From: Holophagales bacterium
GTDB lineage: Bacteria > Acidobacteriota > Thermoanaerobaculia > Multivoradales > Multivoraceae
NCBI GenBank assembly: GCA_009837885.1
Contig: VXSP01000030.1
Coordinates: forward strand, 248,001 to 312,000
DNA length: 64,000 nucleotides
Direction: 5' to 3'
Positions 1 through 8,245 of this stretch are shown here, one piece after another. Position 1 is the first letter of the stretch. Every line of letters begins with the position of its first letter. The position numbers and the translations under genes were made by a program. The notes under the pieces were generated by a model. The model did not search any database and was not told where the DNA came from. It saw only the letters and a list, made by a program, of their open reading frames with translations.

Positions 1-1
1 T

Positions 2-400
2 TCGCCGGATGGCTTTGAGCAGCTAGTTGCAGCTCTCCTTGAAGCGATGGGCTTTGAGGACGTCGAGGTCACGTCTCGGAGCGGGGATGGCGGTATTGAT
101 GTCCGCGGTACGTTGGTCGTGGCGGATGTGGTGCGCCTCCGAATGGCAGTCCAAGCCAAACGATGGAAACAAAACGTGCAGAAGCCAGTCGTCCAGCAAG
201 TACGGGGGAGCCTGGGTGCACACGAACAAGGGCTGATCATCACAACCAGCGGCTTCAGCAAGGGGGCTCGCGAGGAAGCGGAGCGGTCCGACGCGTCCCC
301 GGTAGCTCTTATGAACGGTGAACAGCTCGCGCGCCTGCTCGCAGAGAAGGAGATCGGAGCCGAGAGGACAAAGTACGACCTCTGGACGCTCCTAGACTAG
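2..400 (+). CDS. Mrr-like restriction endonuclease domain protein, 5' truncated by window edge
   Basis: The open frame runs in from the left edge and ends at TAG 398-400, so the true start is outside the window. What remains is one Mrr-type catalytic domain of the PD-(D/E)xK superfamily. A conserved GGIDV (catalytic Asp) is followed by QAKRW (the QxK motif), then the VRG...GLIITTSGFS core and a LMNGEQLARLL end, which is where Mrr family members normally have 'LIDGxxL'. These residues indicate a Mg-dependent DNA nuclease, probably acting on modified or foreign DNA. Any N-terminal DNA-binding domain is not visible. A second Mrr-like protein lies at 37828-38502, but the two are not close copies. 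Confidence 0.75.
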   Translation, partial: SPDGFEQLVAALLEAMGFEDVEVTSRSGDGGIDVRGTLVVADVVRLRMAVQAKRWKQNVQKPVVQQVRGSLGAHEQGLIITTSGFSKGAREEAERSDASPVALMNGEQLARLLAEKEIGAERTKYDLWTLLD

Positions 401-498
401 AAACCGAGGAGCCCTTGGGCTAGGGCGAGTAAACCTGCCTGGCACGCCTCGTTGGCCCTCATCGCCCCCTTTCGGCGCCCGAAAGGCAGCGAAGGCTC

Positions 499-2307
499 TT
501 ACTCCGCTCGCGCCTCCGAATCCCCGCGCCGACTGCGCTGGTAGAGGAACGACACCGCCACCAGCAGCGCGCCGACGATCAGGAAGGAGAGGATCCGGTA
601 GCCCTGTTCGAGGAACGAGAGGTCGATCAGGAAGGTCTTGCCGACCACGACGAGCAGCAGCGCCAGACCCTGCCAGCGCAGGCCGGGGGCGTTCCGGCGG
701 ATGCCGGCGGCGATGAAGCCCGCCGCCCACAGAAGCCAGACGGCCGACAGAACCACCTGGGCGGCCAGATCGAGGTCGAGGTCGACGTCGAGTCCCTGGA
801 CGAGGTCCCACGACTCGGTCGACACGGCGACCAGCGCGACGACGTTGGCGACCACGAGCGCCACGGCCCAGACCGGCGCCTCCATCCGCACCCTGGTCTT
901 CAACCGGCTGCGCACGTAGACGGCGGCGGCGACCAGGCCCGCCGCTACTCCGGCCAGCGTCAGGAAGCGCAGGTTGACGAAGAGGAGGTCTCGCTGCCCG
1001 CCGAAGGCGGCCGGCGTCATCAACAGCACGACGCCGAAGAGCGCCACCGAGAAGACCCGCATCCAGATCGCTGGAAGCCGCGTTCCGGCGACCGCCAGCG
1101 CCACGGCCTCCGCGGTCCACGCCAGGGTGATCCAGTCGCCCTCGAGCCGCATCGGGAAGGCGATCGTGGCCAGCAAGGCGGCGAGGACGGCGAACAGCGA
1201 CCGCAGTTGCCGGGTTCTCCGTTCTTCGCCGGCGCTCCAGCTCGCGAGCGCGCGGGACACCGCCATGTGGACCACGGCCAGGGCCAGGACGGCGCCGGTA
1301 AGCAACCACCGCTGCTCCTCGTAGAGGAGCTGCTGCAGCAACAGCACGTAGAAGCCGAGCGCCAGAACCAGCACGCCGAGCTCGGTCGGGCGCAGCCGCC
1401 GGGCCAGTCGCGCGCGTGCAAGCGGCAGAGCGAAGTAGATGGCATAGAAGAGCGTGCCGAAGAGGGCGGTCGAGAGAAGCCGGTCGCCCTCGTAGAACTC
1501 GACGTACCAGGCAATGAAATAGACAGCCGTCGCGACCAGGGCAGCCGGTGCCAGGACACGGAAGCCCCGGAGGAGGGCCAGCGCGAGCAGGCTGGCGCTG
1601 AGCAGGGCGAGATAGCTGAAGAGCACGACCTGGGCGTCCGTGCCGGTGCTGAGCAGCGCGGGCGTCAGGTAACCGCCAGCGAGCGCCAGTGCCGCCAGGC
1701 GCTGCGAGTCGCGTCGTACCGACTGGCCGATGACCGCGGCGGTGACGAGAGCGAGGAACGCGAACGCCGCCGGCTGCGGCACGAGGGCGTAGAAGTCCCA
1801 CGCCGCGTAGCCCGAGAGATAGACGACGCCGGCGCCGAGAGCCGTCATCCCCTCGGCGAAGTAGCGCATTTTGCGCCTGGCAAGCCATTCGCCGTAGCCG
1901 GCGAGAGCCAGGCCGCTAACCAGCCCGATGACGACGCGTCCCGTCGGCCCGATCCACTCGTTCTCGAAGGCGTAACGGAGGAAGAAGGCGGCGGCGATCA
2001 GGAGCGTGAGAATGCCGATCCGGTTCAGCCACCGGCCACCGATCAGCGACTCGAAGTCGATGTCGCGCCAGGCGGTGCGCTTGGGGGTTCGGGGTCTTGC
2101 CGCCGACGGCGCGGTCTCGACGGGCCGGGAACTCGCCGCGGAGGCAGCCGCGCTGGAGCTGGCCGGCGGCGCGGCAGCCTCTGCCGACTCCGACGTCACT
2201 CCGGGGCGCTCGCCTTCGCTCCCGCCACGCAGAGCCGCCACCTCCTCGCGCAGCTCGCGGACTCGCGCCTCAAGCGCCTCCACCCGCTGATCGAGGGACT
2301 CCGGCAC
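499..2307 (-). CDS. DUF2339 family polytopic membrane protein
   Basis: The 602-aa protein begins with a predicted coiled coil (about residues 5-27), followed by a Ser/Ala/Pro linker. A long hydrophobic region with roughly 18-20 membrane segments starts at about residue 85 (GGRWLNRIGILTL). The coiled-coil N-terminus, 'GGRWLNRIG' entry and many short helices are typical of the DUF2339 family, whose biochemical function is unknown. The start is GTG. It sits 7 bases after the stop of the cytochrome c gene upstream and probably shares its transcript. A role in cell-envelope maintenance is only a guess. Family assignment is fairly sure; function is not. Confidence 0.75.
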   Translation of the reverse strand: MPESLDQRVEALEARVRELREEVAALRGGSEGERPGVTSESAEAAAPPASSSAAASAASSRPVETAPSAARPRTPKRTAWRDIDFESLIGGRWLNRIGILTLLIAAAFFLRYAFENEWIGPTGRVVIGLVSGLALAGYGEWLARRKMRYFAEGMTALGAGVVYLSGYAAWDFYALVPQPAAFAFLALVTAAVIGQSVRRDSQRLAALALAGGYLTPALLSTGTDAQVVLFSYLALLSASLLALALLRGFRVLAPAALVATAVYFIAWYVEFYEGDRLLSTALFGTLFYAIYFALPLARARLARRLRPTELGVLVLALGFYVLLLQQLLYEEQRWLLTGAVLALAVVHMAVSRALASWSAGEERRTRQLRSLFAVLAALLATIAFPMRLEGDWITLAWTAEAVALAVAGTRLPAIWMRVFSVALFGVVLLMTPAAFGGQRDLLFVNLRFLTLAGVAAGLVAAAVYVRSRLKTRVRMEAPVWAVALVVANVVALVAVSTESWDLVQGLDVDLDLDLAAQVVLSAVWLLWAAGFIAAGIRRNAPGLRWQGLALLLVVVGKTFLIDLSFLEQGYRILSFLIVGALLVAVSFLYQRSRRGDSEARAE

Positions 2308-2314
2308 GCGCCGC

Positions 2315-2692
2315 TTACTCTCCGTCAGCGACCGGGGGTTGTCGCAGCGGCGCCCGTCTTCGCCGCAGTTCGGTCGGCTTGACCTGTACGCCGTAGTGCG
2401 CGGCCAGGTAGTCGAGGATCGGCTTCTCCAGGTCGCCCAGCGGCTCGAGACCCTCGTCCTTCTCCATGCGCCGGATCGTCCGGATCCAGCCGTCGCGACT
2501 CGTGCGGTTCTGGGACAGCAACGTGGCCGAGTGGCATTCGGTGCAGCGGTCGCGCACCGTCTTCCAGGTCCCGGCTTCGTCGCTGATCAAGCCGCTTTCG
2601 GCGTCCACTGGAGTGGCTGGCTCCTGGGCTGCCGCGGCCGAAGCCAGCGTGACGAGCAGGGCCAGGGCAAGCCTGTATGGTCGCCGCTTCAC
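2315..2692 (-). CDS. Small periplasmic c-type cytochrome, likely electron acceptor of the adjacent molybdoenzyme
   Basis: This 125-aa protein has an N-terminal signal peptide (KRRPYRLALALL...AAAAQ) and one haem-binding CTECH motif (about C50, C53, H54). The motif is followed by a helical, Arg/Lys-rich segment resembling quinohaemoprotein/SorB-type cytochromes. I chose GTG 2692 over longer frames because GGAAGG lies about 8 bases upstream and the extra N-terminus would be translated from an intergenic repeat (2705-2753). The gene begins 58 bases after the stop of the sulfite-dehydrogenase-like gene and is transcribed with it. It therefore probably takes electrons from that enzyme in the periplasm. 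The pairing is inferred from position and family precedent. Confidence 0.75.
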   Translation of the reverse strand: MKRRPYRLALALLVTLASAAAAQEPATPVDAESGLISDEAGTWKTVRDRCTECHSATLLSQNRTSRDGWIRTIRRMEKDEGLEPLGDLEKPILDYLAAHYGVQVKPTELRRRRAPLRQPPVADGE

Positions 2693-2704
2693 GGCGCGTT
2701 GCCT

Positions 2705-2753
2705 TCCGGAAGCCGGCGGGGTCGCCGGCGCACCCAGTCTGCGCCGGCTTCTA
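2705..2753 (-). repeat. Intergenic palindromic repeat, type A copy 1
   Basis: This GC-rich stretch reads, on the minus strand, as AGCCGGCGCAGACTGGGTGCGCC followed by gcgaccccgccggcttccgg. It matches the copies at 4091 and 32397. The copy sits between the molybdoenzyme stop and the cytochrome start, so it would be transcribed within their mRNA. Confidence 0.7.
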
Positions 2754-4046
2754 GGCCACATAGACGGCGATCCGGTGGCAGGCGTTGTTCAGGTAGCCGC
2801 GCGGGTTCCAGCCGGGGAGGACCACCGGCTGCACGTCGCCGTTCGCATCGGCGGCCCGCGCCCAGACTTCGTAGTAGCCGGCCTCCGGGAACTCCAGGTC
2901 GAGATCCCAGTTCTGCCAGGCGAGGCGGTTCGCCGGTGGCTGCAGATCGGCCCGGATCCAGGTACGGCCGAAGTCGATCGAGACGTCCAGCCGCTCGACC
3001 CGGTTGTCGCCGGTCCAGGCGTGGCCGTGAAGCGGCAGAACCTCGCCCGCCGAGTGCTGGTACCCGCTCTGCGGATAGGTGATCAGCGACTTGACCGGCA
3101 TCGCCTCGATGATGCGCATGTCCTCGGGGGGGACTTCGGTACCTGGTGCCACTGGTTCGCGCGGCACCTTGTAGGACATGCCGGTCATCTTCGGCCCGTC
3201 GTGGACGATGTCGCGGATCGCGATCCGCTGCAGCCACTTTCCCGAAGTAGACCCTGGCCAGCCGCCGAACACGAGGCGGAGCGGATGGCCGTTCATCGGG
3301 TGGAGCGGCTCGCCGTTCATGCCCCAGGCGATCATCGACTCGGCTTCGAGCGCTTTGGCGATCGGCACGCCTCTTGAGATCGGCACGCCGCCGTCGGCCG
3401 TCCGGTCCGTTCCGTAGTAGGCGACGTAGACCGCGTCGTTCCGGTAGCCGCAATCCTCCAGGACGTCCCGCAAGCGGATGCCGTCCCAGCGCGGACACCC
3501 GACCGCGCCGACGGTCCACTGGTTGCCCGACGCCGGGGGGTCGTACTCGGAGCGGCCGTTGCCGCCGCACTCCATGATGAGCTGGCGGCTGACGTTCCCG
3601 AAGCGCTGCTTGAGTTCGCCGAGGGTGTAGGTCTTCGTGCGAGCCGCCGACTCGCCGTCGATCGTCAAGGTCCAGCCCATCGCGTCCACGTCCTCCGGCG
3701 GAAGACCGTTGTTACGGACGAATAGCCGGTTCGCAGGCGTCACGTCGTCGTCGAGCAGGTGCGCCGGCGTCTCGGCGCAGAGCGGCCGGTCGTTCAGCAC
3801 GGTCAGGCCGTCCTTGCCCTCGATCGTGAACGGCTCCGCCTGGTTCGCGTACGCAGCCGGAATCAGGCCGGCGGGCATGAAGTCGGAGAACACGATCTTC
3901 GAACCGACCAGCGCGGTCATCGCGCCCAGTCCCTTGATGAACCCGCGCCGGGTACGGGGATCCGTGCGCCGGCCCCAGACTTCCCAATCGGCCCGTGTCG
4001 GGTCGGCGGCGAAGACCTCGTGAATGCCTCGCACCTCTCTTCTCAT
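2751..4046 (-). CDS. Sulfite oxidase/dehydrogenase family molybdopterin enzyme (SorA/SoxC-like)
   Basis: The 431-aa protein has a Tat signal (TRRGFIKGLGA, about residues 31-41), so it is exported folded with its cofactor. The Mo-ligand cysteine lies in MECGGNGR (C160), the family signature for the oxidoreductase molybdopterin-binding domain. A C-terminal Mo-co dimerisation domain (about 310-431) shows RLDVSIDFGRTW. Known members oxidise sulfite to sulfate or other sulfur compounds in the periplasm. ATG 4046 is chosen because GGAGAG lies just upstream; longer frames translate the repeat at 4091-4140. The cytochrome c gene follows immediately. The exact substrate cannot be read from sequence, and SoxC-like or other sulfoxide chemistry remains possible. 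Confidence 0.85.
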   Translation of the reverse strand: MRREVRGIHEVFAADPTRADWEVWGRRTDPRTRRGFIKGLGAMTALVGSKIVFSDFMPAGLIPAAYANQAEPFTIEGKDGLTVLNDRPLCAETPAHLLDDDVTPANRLFVRNNGLPPEDVDAMGWTLTIDGESAARTKTYTLGELKQRFGNVSRQLIMECGGNGRSEYDPPASGNQWTVGAVGCPRWDGIRLRDVLEDCGYRNDAVYVAYYGTDRTADGGVPISRGVPIAKALEAESMIAWGMNGEPLHPMNGHPLRLVFGGWPGSTSGKWLQRIAIRDIVHDGPKMTGMSYKVPREPVAPGTEVPPEDMRIIEAMPVKSLITYPQSGYQHSAGEVLPLHGHAWTGDNRVERLDVSIDFGRTWIRADLQPPANRLAWQNWDLDLEFPEAGYYEVWARAADANGDVQPVVLPGWNPRGYLNNACHRIAVYVA

Positions 4047-4090
4047 GGTGACTCTCCGAATCGGCGAGCTGGGAGTTGGCGCGACAGGCA

Positions 4091-4140
4091 CTGGGTGCGC
4101 CGGCGTCCCCGCCGGCATCCGGCGCGAAGCGCCGGCTTCT
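4091..4140 (+). repeat. Intergenic palindromic repeat, type A copy 2
   Basis: The sequence CTGGGTGCGCCGGCGTCCCC followed by gccggcatccggcgcgaagcgccggcttct contains nested inverted repeats (GCCGGCGtccccGCCGGC and CCGGCGCgaaGCGCCGG). It lies in the divergent space between the molybdoenzyme and sulfatase genes. It is nearly identical to 32397-32448. Confidence 0.8.
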
Positions 4141-4232
4141 GCTGCCTCGGCCGCGCTGTTCCTCCAGCCTACAACCGGCGGCCGCCGGCTTCGTTACTCT
4201 CGCCACGACTCCCCTGAGAGGCCACCCCGCGA

Positions 4233-5666
4233 ATGCAAGTCGGCGAGAAGACGATCGGCACCACACGACGAGCCTCCATCGCCATGGCGGCGCTGGTCAT
4301 CTTCTTCGGCGCCTGCGGACCGGGGGCGGAGCCAGGCGAACAGTCTTCGACCGCTCCACCCAACGTCGTCATCATCCTCGCCGACGACATGGGCTACGGC
4401 GACCTGTCCTCCTACGGCCACCCGCTCATCCGCACCCCGAACATCGACCGGCTGGCGGCCGAAGGCCAGCGCTGGACCTCGTTCTACGCCTCGAGCCCGC
4501 TGTGCAACCCGAGCCGCATCGCGCTCGCCACCGGGCGGATGCCGATCCGCATCCAGGGAGGCGAACTGAATCGCTGGTCGAACCTGCCGGCGGACGAGAC
4601 GACCCTGGGCGACATGTTCCAGGCCGCCGGCTACGCCACCGCCTACATCGGCAAGTGGGGCATGTCCGGCCGCTTCGAGGCCGGCGGCGTCCACCCCAAC
4701 GACGCCGGCTTCGACTACTTCTACGGCGTCGAGGACTTCAACGACGGCGGCCGGCGTCCCGAGATCCCCCACACGTACGAAGGGATCAAGAACGCGACCA
4801 GCGAGGACTTCGTCTTCTCGCTGTTCCGGCAACGAGCGGCCATCGAGACGCCGACACACCAGCCGACGTTGACCCGGCGCTATACGGAGGAGTCCGTGGC
4901 CTGGCTGGAACAGCAGATCGAGGCCGGTTCGCCGTTCTTCCTCTACCTCAGCCACACGATGCCGCACGTGCCGATCTTCCGTTCGCCCGAGTTCGAAGGT
5001 CAAAGCCGGGCCGGGCTCTACGGCGACGTGATCGAGGAGCTGGACTGGTCGGTCGGTGAAGTCGTCGCCGCTCTGGAGGAGGGCGGCGTCGCGGGCGACA
5101 CGCTGGTCATCTTCTCCAGCGACAACGGCCCCTGGCTCACGTACTACGACCTGGGCGGCTCGCCAGGGCCCTTCCGCGACGGCAAGCACACCGCCTGGGA
5201 AGGTGGTTTCCGGGTTCCCGGCGTCTTCTGGTGGCCGGGGACGATCGAACCGGCGACCATCGACGGCATCGGCGTCCAGGTCGACCTCATGGCGACGCTC
5301 GCCCCGATCACGGGGGCGGCGGCGCCCGATCGCCCGATGGACTCGATCGACCTCTCGGGCACTTTGCTTCGCGGCGAACCCAGCCCGCGGCACGAGTGGT
5401 CTTACTACGGCACCCGCGGCCGCCTCTGGGCCTACCGGGTCGGCGACCATAAGCTCGTCCTCGAATCCTGGGAATCGCTGGGCAAGGAGGGCGAACTCGC
5501 CTGGCGGGGCTTCGATAACGAGCAGGTTCACGACCCGCCGCTGCTGTTCGACCTGAGCACGGATCTCGGCGAGCGCTTCGACATCGCCGCCGAACACCCG
5601 GAGATCGTCGCGCGGATCGAGAACGCGATCCGCAAGCATCGGGAGTCCGTGAAGACCGCGCAGTAG
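4233..5666 (+). CDS. Sulfatase of the formylglycine-dependent family, lipoprotein
   Basis: The 477-aa protein carries a lipobox-like signal (ALVIFFGAC), so it is probably a periplasm-facing lipoprotein. NVVIILADDMGYGD supplies the metal-binding aspartates. CNPSR at residue 91 is the C-x-P-x-R sulfatase signature, whose Cys is converted to formylglycine. ATGRMP, GKWGM (Lys) and FFLYLSHTMPH follow, and DNG at about 300 completes the metal site. It hydrolyses sulfate esters of an unknown substrate. The Cys-type motif requires an FGE, and one is encoded at 27819-28730. Position beside a sulfite-oxidising enzyme hints at sulfur use, but no carbohydrate-degradation genes flank it. Arylsulfatase or polysaccharide sulfatase are equally possible. 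Confidence 0.88.
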   Translation: MQVGEKTIGTTRRASIAMAALVIFFGACGPGAEPGEQSSTAPPNVVIILADDMGYGDLSSYGHPLIRTPNIDRLAAEGQRWTSFYASSPLCNPSRIALATGRMPIRIQGGELNRWSNLPADETTLGDMFQAAGYATAYIGKWGMSGRFEAGGVHPNDAGFDYFYGVEDFNDGGRRPEIPHTYEGIKNATSEDFVFSLFRQRAAIETPTHQPTLTRRYTEESVAWLEQQIEAGSPFFLYLSHTMPHVPIFRSPEFEGQSRAGLYGDVIEELDWSVGEVVAALEEGGVAGDTLVIFSSDNGPWLTYYDLGGSPGPFRDGKHTAWEGGFRVPGVFWWPGTIEPATIDGIGVQVDLMATLAPITGAAAPDRPMDSIDLSGTLLRGEPSPRHEWSYYGTRGRLWAYRVGDHKLVLESWESLGKEGELAWRGFDNEQVHDPPLLFDLSTDLGERFDIAAEHPEIVARIENAIRKHRESVKTAQ

Positions 5667-5677
5667 AGGTCGCCCGA

Positions 5678-5683
5678 TACAAT
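5678..5683 (+). promoter_or_regulatory. Predicted -10 hexamer for a leaderless msrA transcript
   Basis: TACAAT stands 7 bases before ATG 5691. With normal -10 to +1 spacing, transcription would start at or next to the A of ATG. No Shine-Dalgarno is seen and no clear -35 was found. Confidence 0.45.
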
Positions 5684-5690
5684 CCCGCCG

Positions 5691-6356
5691 ATGAGCTGGT
5701 TCTTCAACAAGGTCCGCATGCCGGAACCGGGGGAGGCGCTTCCCGGCCGCGCGGAGACGATGCGGGTCCCTCCACGTCACTACGTCCTCGACGCCCCGAT
5801 CGCGCCGCCCTACCCGGAAGGCAGCGAGCTGGCGATGTTCGGCCTCGGCTGCTTCTGGGGTGCCGAGCGCAAGTTCTGGGAGGCTCCGGGGGTCATCACG
5901 ACCGCGGTCGGCTATGCCGCCGGCGCCACGCCGAACCCGACCTACCAGGAGGTCTGCAGCGGCCTGACCGGACACAACGAGGTCGTGCGGGTCGTGTTCG
6001 ACCCCGAACGCATCTCGTACGACGAGCTGCTGCGCATCTTCTGGGAGAGCCACGACCCGACCCAGGGGATGCGCCAGGGAAACGACGTCGGCACCCAGTA
6101 CCGCTCCGGCATCTACGCCTGCTCCAGGAAGCAGCGACAGGCGGCGAAGGCCTCGCTGGCGGCCTACCGGGAGCGGCTCGCCGCCGCCGGCTACGGCCCG
6201 ATCACGACCGAGATACTCGACGCTCCCAACTTCTACTTCGCCGAGGACTACCACCAGCAGTACCTGGCCAAGAACCCCGACGGCTACTGCGGCCTGGGCG
6301 GCACCGGGGTGACCTGCCCGGTCGGTACCGAGGTCGCCGTCGAGCAGGCGGTGTGA
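5691..6356 (+). CDS. msrA: Peptide methionine-S-sulfoxide reductase MsrA
   Basis: The 221-aa protein has the MsrA active-site motif GCFWGAE (Cys at about residue 52), the [15 protein letters not shown] segment, and [18 protein letters not shown], all invariant in the family. It reduces methionine-S-sulfoxide in proteins using thioredoxin. The N-terminal 40 residues ([17 protein letters not shown]...) precede the catalytic domain and resemble the longer MsrA proteins of plants and some bacteria. A -10-like TACAAT 7 bases upstream suggests its own, possibly leaderless, transcript. Two small genes follow in the same direction. Confidence 0.95.
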   Translation: MSWFFNKVRMPEPGEALPGRAETMRVPPRHYVLDAPIAPPYPEGSELAMFGLGCFWGAERKFWEAPGVITTAVGYAAGATPNPTYQEVCSGLTGHNEVVRVVFDPERISYDELLRIFWESHDPTQGMRQGNDVGTQYRSGIYACSRKQRQAAKASLAAYRERLAAAGYGPITTEILDAPNFYFAEDYHQQYLAKNPDGYCGLGGTGVTCPVGTEVAVEQAV

Positions 6357-6380
6357 ACGCCACACACAGGAGGCACAGCA

Positions 6381-6617
6381 ATGGCAGACACCACGGTCGG
6401 TATCACCCGCGGTCTCGGCTGGCTGCTCTTCCTCGCTGGAGTGCTCGCGCTCGGGGGTGTCGCGATCTACGCCCTCGTCATCGACGACGGGGCGCCGCTC
6501 TACATCAAGCTGGGCGTCGGCGCTCTGTACGGCGGCCTGGCTCTGCTGCTGCTTTCCGTACTCCGGCAGCAGTTGATCGCCCGCAAGACGGACAAGTACA
6601 AGGACGTGCAGCGATGA
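6381..6617 (+). CDS. Small two-helix inner-membrane protein, unknown function
   Basis: The 78-aa protein contains two hydrophobic segments (GWLLFLAGVLALGGVAIYALV and LGVGALYGGLALLLLSVL), separated by a short acidic loop and ending in a basic tail (RKTDKYKDVQR). A clear AGGAGG lies 8-13 bases before ATG 6381. It is 10 bases upstream of the YbjQ-family gene and 25 bases after msrA, so the three are probably cotranscribed. I do not recognise the family. A membrane partner for the YbjQ-like protein is a reasonable guess from position alone. Confidence 0.7.
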   Translation: MADTTVGITRGLGWLLFLAGVLALGGVAIYALVIDDGAPLYIKLGVGALYGGLALLLLSVLRQQLIARKTDKYKDVQR

Positions 6618-6627
6618 GGGCCCCTGA

Positions 6628-6948
6628 ATGCTGATTGCAACCACCGAGACGATCGCCGGCCACGACATCACGCAGACACTGGGACTGGTACGCGGCAACA
6701 CGATCCGCGCCCGCCACGTCGGCAGGGACATCACCGCGGCACTCCGCAACCTCGTCGGCGGCGAGGTCACCGAGTACACGAAGATGGTCGCCGAGAGCCG
6801 CGAACAGGCGCTCGACCGCATGGTCGCGGAGGCGGAGAGCCTGGGTGCCGACGCCGTGGTCGCGGTGCGGTTCACGACGTCGGTCATCACCAGCGGCGCC
6901 GCTGAGCTGCTCGCGGTCGGGACCGCGGTGACACTGCAGCGGCGCTAG
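6628..6948 (+). CDS. YbjQ/UPF0145 family protein
   Basis: The 106-aa protein matches the UPF0145 (heavy-metal-binding-like, YbjQ) family along its length. It starts with MLIATTETIAG, has GLVRGNTIRARHVGRDI and ALDRMVAEAESLGADAVV, and ends in a beta-strand VGTAVTLQ. Family members form pentamers in known structures and have no settled function. It ends directly against the convergent deoxyhypusine-synthase-like gene with no gap (stop at 6948, next gene's stop at 6949). It is probably cotranscribed with the small membrane protein upstream. Confidence 0.85.
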   Translation: MLIATTETIAGHDITQTLGLVRGNTIRARHVGRDITAALRNLVGGEVTEYTKMVAESREQALDRMVAEAESLGADAVVAVRFTTSVITSGAAELLAVGTAVTLQRR

Positions 6949-8031
6949 CTAGCGCAAGCCCATCCGTTCCAGCACGCCGGCGACGAGCAGCGGCCACACC
7001 AGCGTGGCGTCGGCGGGGACCTCCGCGAAGCGGCCGCCCTCTTCGACGGGGACGAACTTTCCCCACGAGACACCCTCGCTGTAGCCGCAACCCGAGAGCC
7101 CACCCCAGTGCTCCGGCTCGGGGCAGATCCGCACGCCGTAGCGGAAGCGCTGGGGAGGCGCGTCCTCTCCCGCCCGGCGCGCCGCCGCCTCCAGGTACGG
7201 CGCCACCTGCTGCGCCCAGTTCCGCGGCACACCGCCACCCACCGTGAAGATGCCGAGCCGCTTCGCGCCGCCAGCGAGTTCCGTGTAGTGCTCCAGGTCG
7301 AGGAACGGATCGAACCGGATCGGCGCCAGTCCCTGACGCTCCCTCGCCCGGTTGAAGAGAGCGAAGTCCAGCCCGATCTCGGAGTCGGTGAACGCGGGCA
7401 CGTAGACGGGCACGCCGCGACGCCAGGCCGAGGACAACACGCCGCGGACCGGCGAGACTTCCCCCTCCGCTTCGGTCAGCCACCGCCCGAACGCCTCGTT
7501 CAGCAGGCGCGAGCAGCCGACCTCGCCCTCGGGCCACCGCTCCAGGACCGAGTGGACGATCAACTCGACCCGGTCCAGGTTGCTCTCCAGTTCCAGCGTG
7601 TCGTAGATCCGGTCGTAGCCGGAGTAGTACGCGGTGCGGTCGTCGAGCCTGCCCGCCGGCGCCTTGAAGTGGATCATCCCGGCGGATTCGACAAAGCCGT
7701 GCACCATCAGCGCCCCGGTGCAGACGATCGCGTCGAGCAGCCCATGGTCGATCATGTCGCACAGGACCAGCCCCTGCTTGGCGGCGGTCATCGCGCCCGT
7801 GAACGTGCCAACCACGAGGCAGTCCGGGTCCTCCGCCATCTCCTGGAGCACGTCCGCCGCCTCGCCGAGCTGGCGACCGCCGAAGGAAGTCGACTTCATC
7901 GCCGCCAGCAGGTCCGAGAAGGAATCGACGGCACTCAGATCGAGCGGCGCAAGCGGTTCCAGCCCCTTCCCGTCGGCGAACTCGGCCGGGCGGCGCGCGT
8001 CCCCCGGAGACTTGGGCGTTGGATCGTTCAT
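6949..8031 (-). CDS. Deoxyhypusine synthase homologue
   Basis: This 360-aa protein belongs to the deoxyhypusine synthase (DHS) family. NAD-binding-type segments include TFTGAMTAAKQGLV, GALMVHG, FTVGGGVPRNW and SEGVSWGKF, the last containing the lysine (about K327) that carries the butylamine intermediate in DHS. Eukaryotic and archaeal DHS modifies initiation factor 5A. Bacteria lack eIF5A/aIF5A, and bacterial homologues are thought to act in polyamine chemistry such as homospermidine formation. The core C-terminal 'GSDSG' of true DHS is replaced by GGLSGCGYSEG. No polyamine gene lies beside it. The divergent neighbour is a sigma-54 activator. Confidence 0.85.
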   Translation of the reverse strand: MNDPTPKSPGDARRPAEFADGKGLEPLAPLDLSAVDSFSDLLAAMKSTSFGGRQLGEAADVLQEMAEDPDCLVVGTFTGAMTAAKQGLVLCDMIDHGLLDAIVCTGALMVHGFVESAGMIHFKAPAGRLDDRTAYYSGYDRIYDTLELESNLDRVELIVHSVLERWPEGEVGCSRLLNEAFGRWLTEAEGEVSPVRGVLSSAWRRGVPVYVPAFTDSEIGLDFALFNRARERQGLAPIRFDPFLDLEHYTELAGGAKRLGIFTVGGGVPRNWAQQVAPYLEAAARRAGEDAPPQRFRYGVRICPEPEHWGGLSGCGYSEGVSWGKFVPVEEGGRFAEVPADATLVWPLLVAGVLERMGLR

Positions 8032-8245
8032 GGGAGGGAGGTTCGAAGTTATCGCGGCAGGGCAGCACGCCAGTCGCGGTCCGGCTCGATTCTTGCTCCA
8101 AACGACAATTGTGACCGACCGGACTCGGGCTGTGACAGGATCCGCGTTGAAGGCAACGCACGTTTCGCCGCCGAACGAGGGAGAAGGCGGACGCGATTCC
8201 GCGGCGAGCTTCGCCCCGACTACGCCGGCGATCGGCTGGACCGTT

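Noticed and set aside
4194..6890. Minus-strand open frame of 898 codons over the sulfatase and msrA genes
   Set aside because: The plus strand encodes two well-recognised enzymes here. The antisense protein has no recognisable domain and shows the biased composition typical of shadows.
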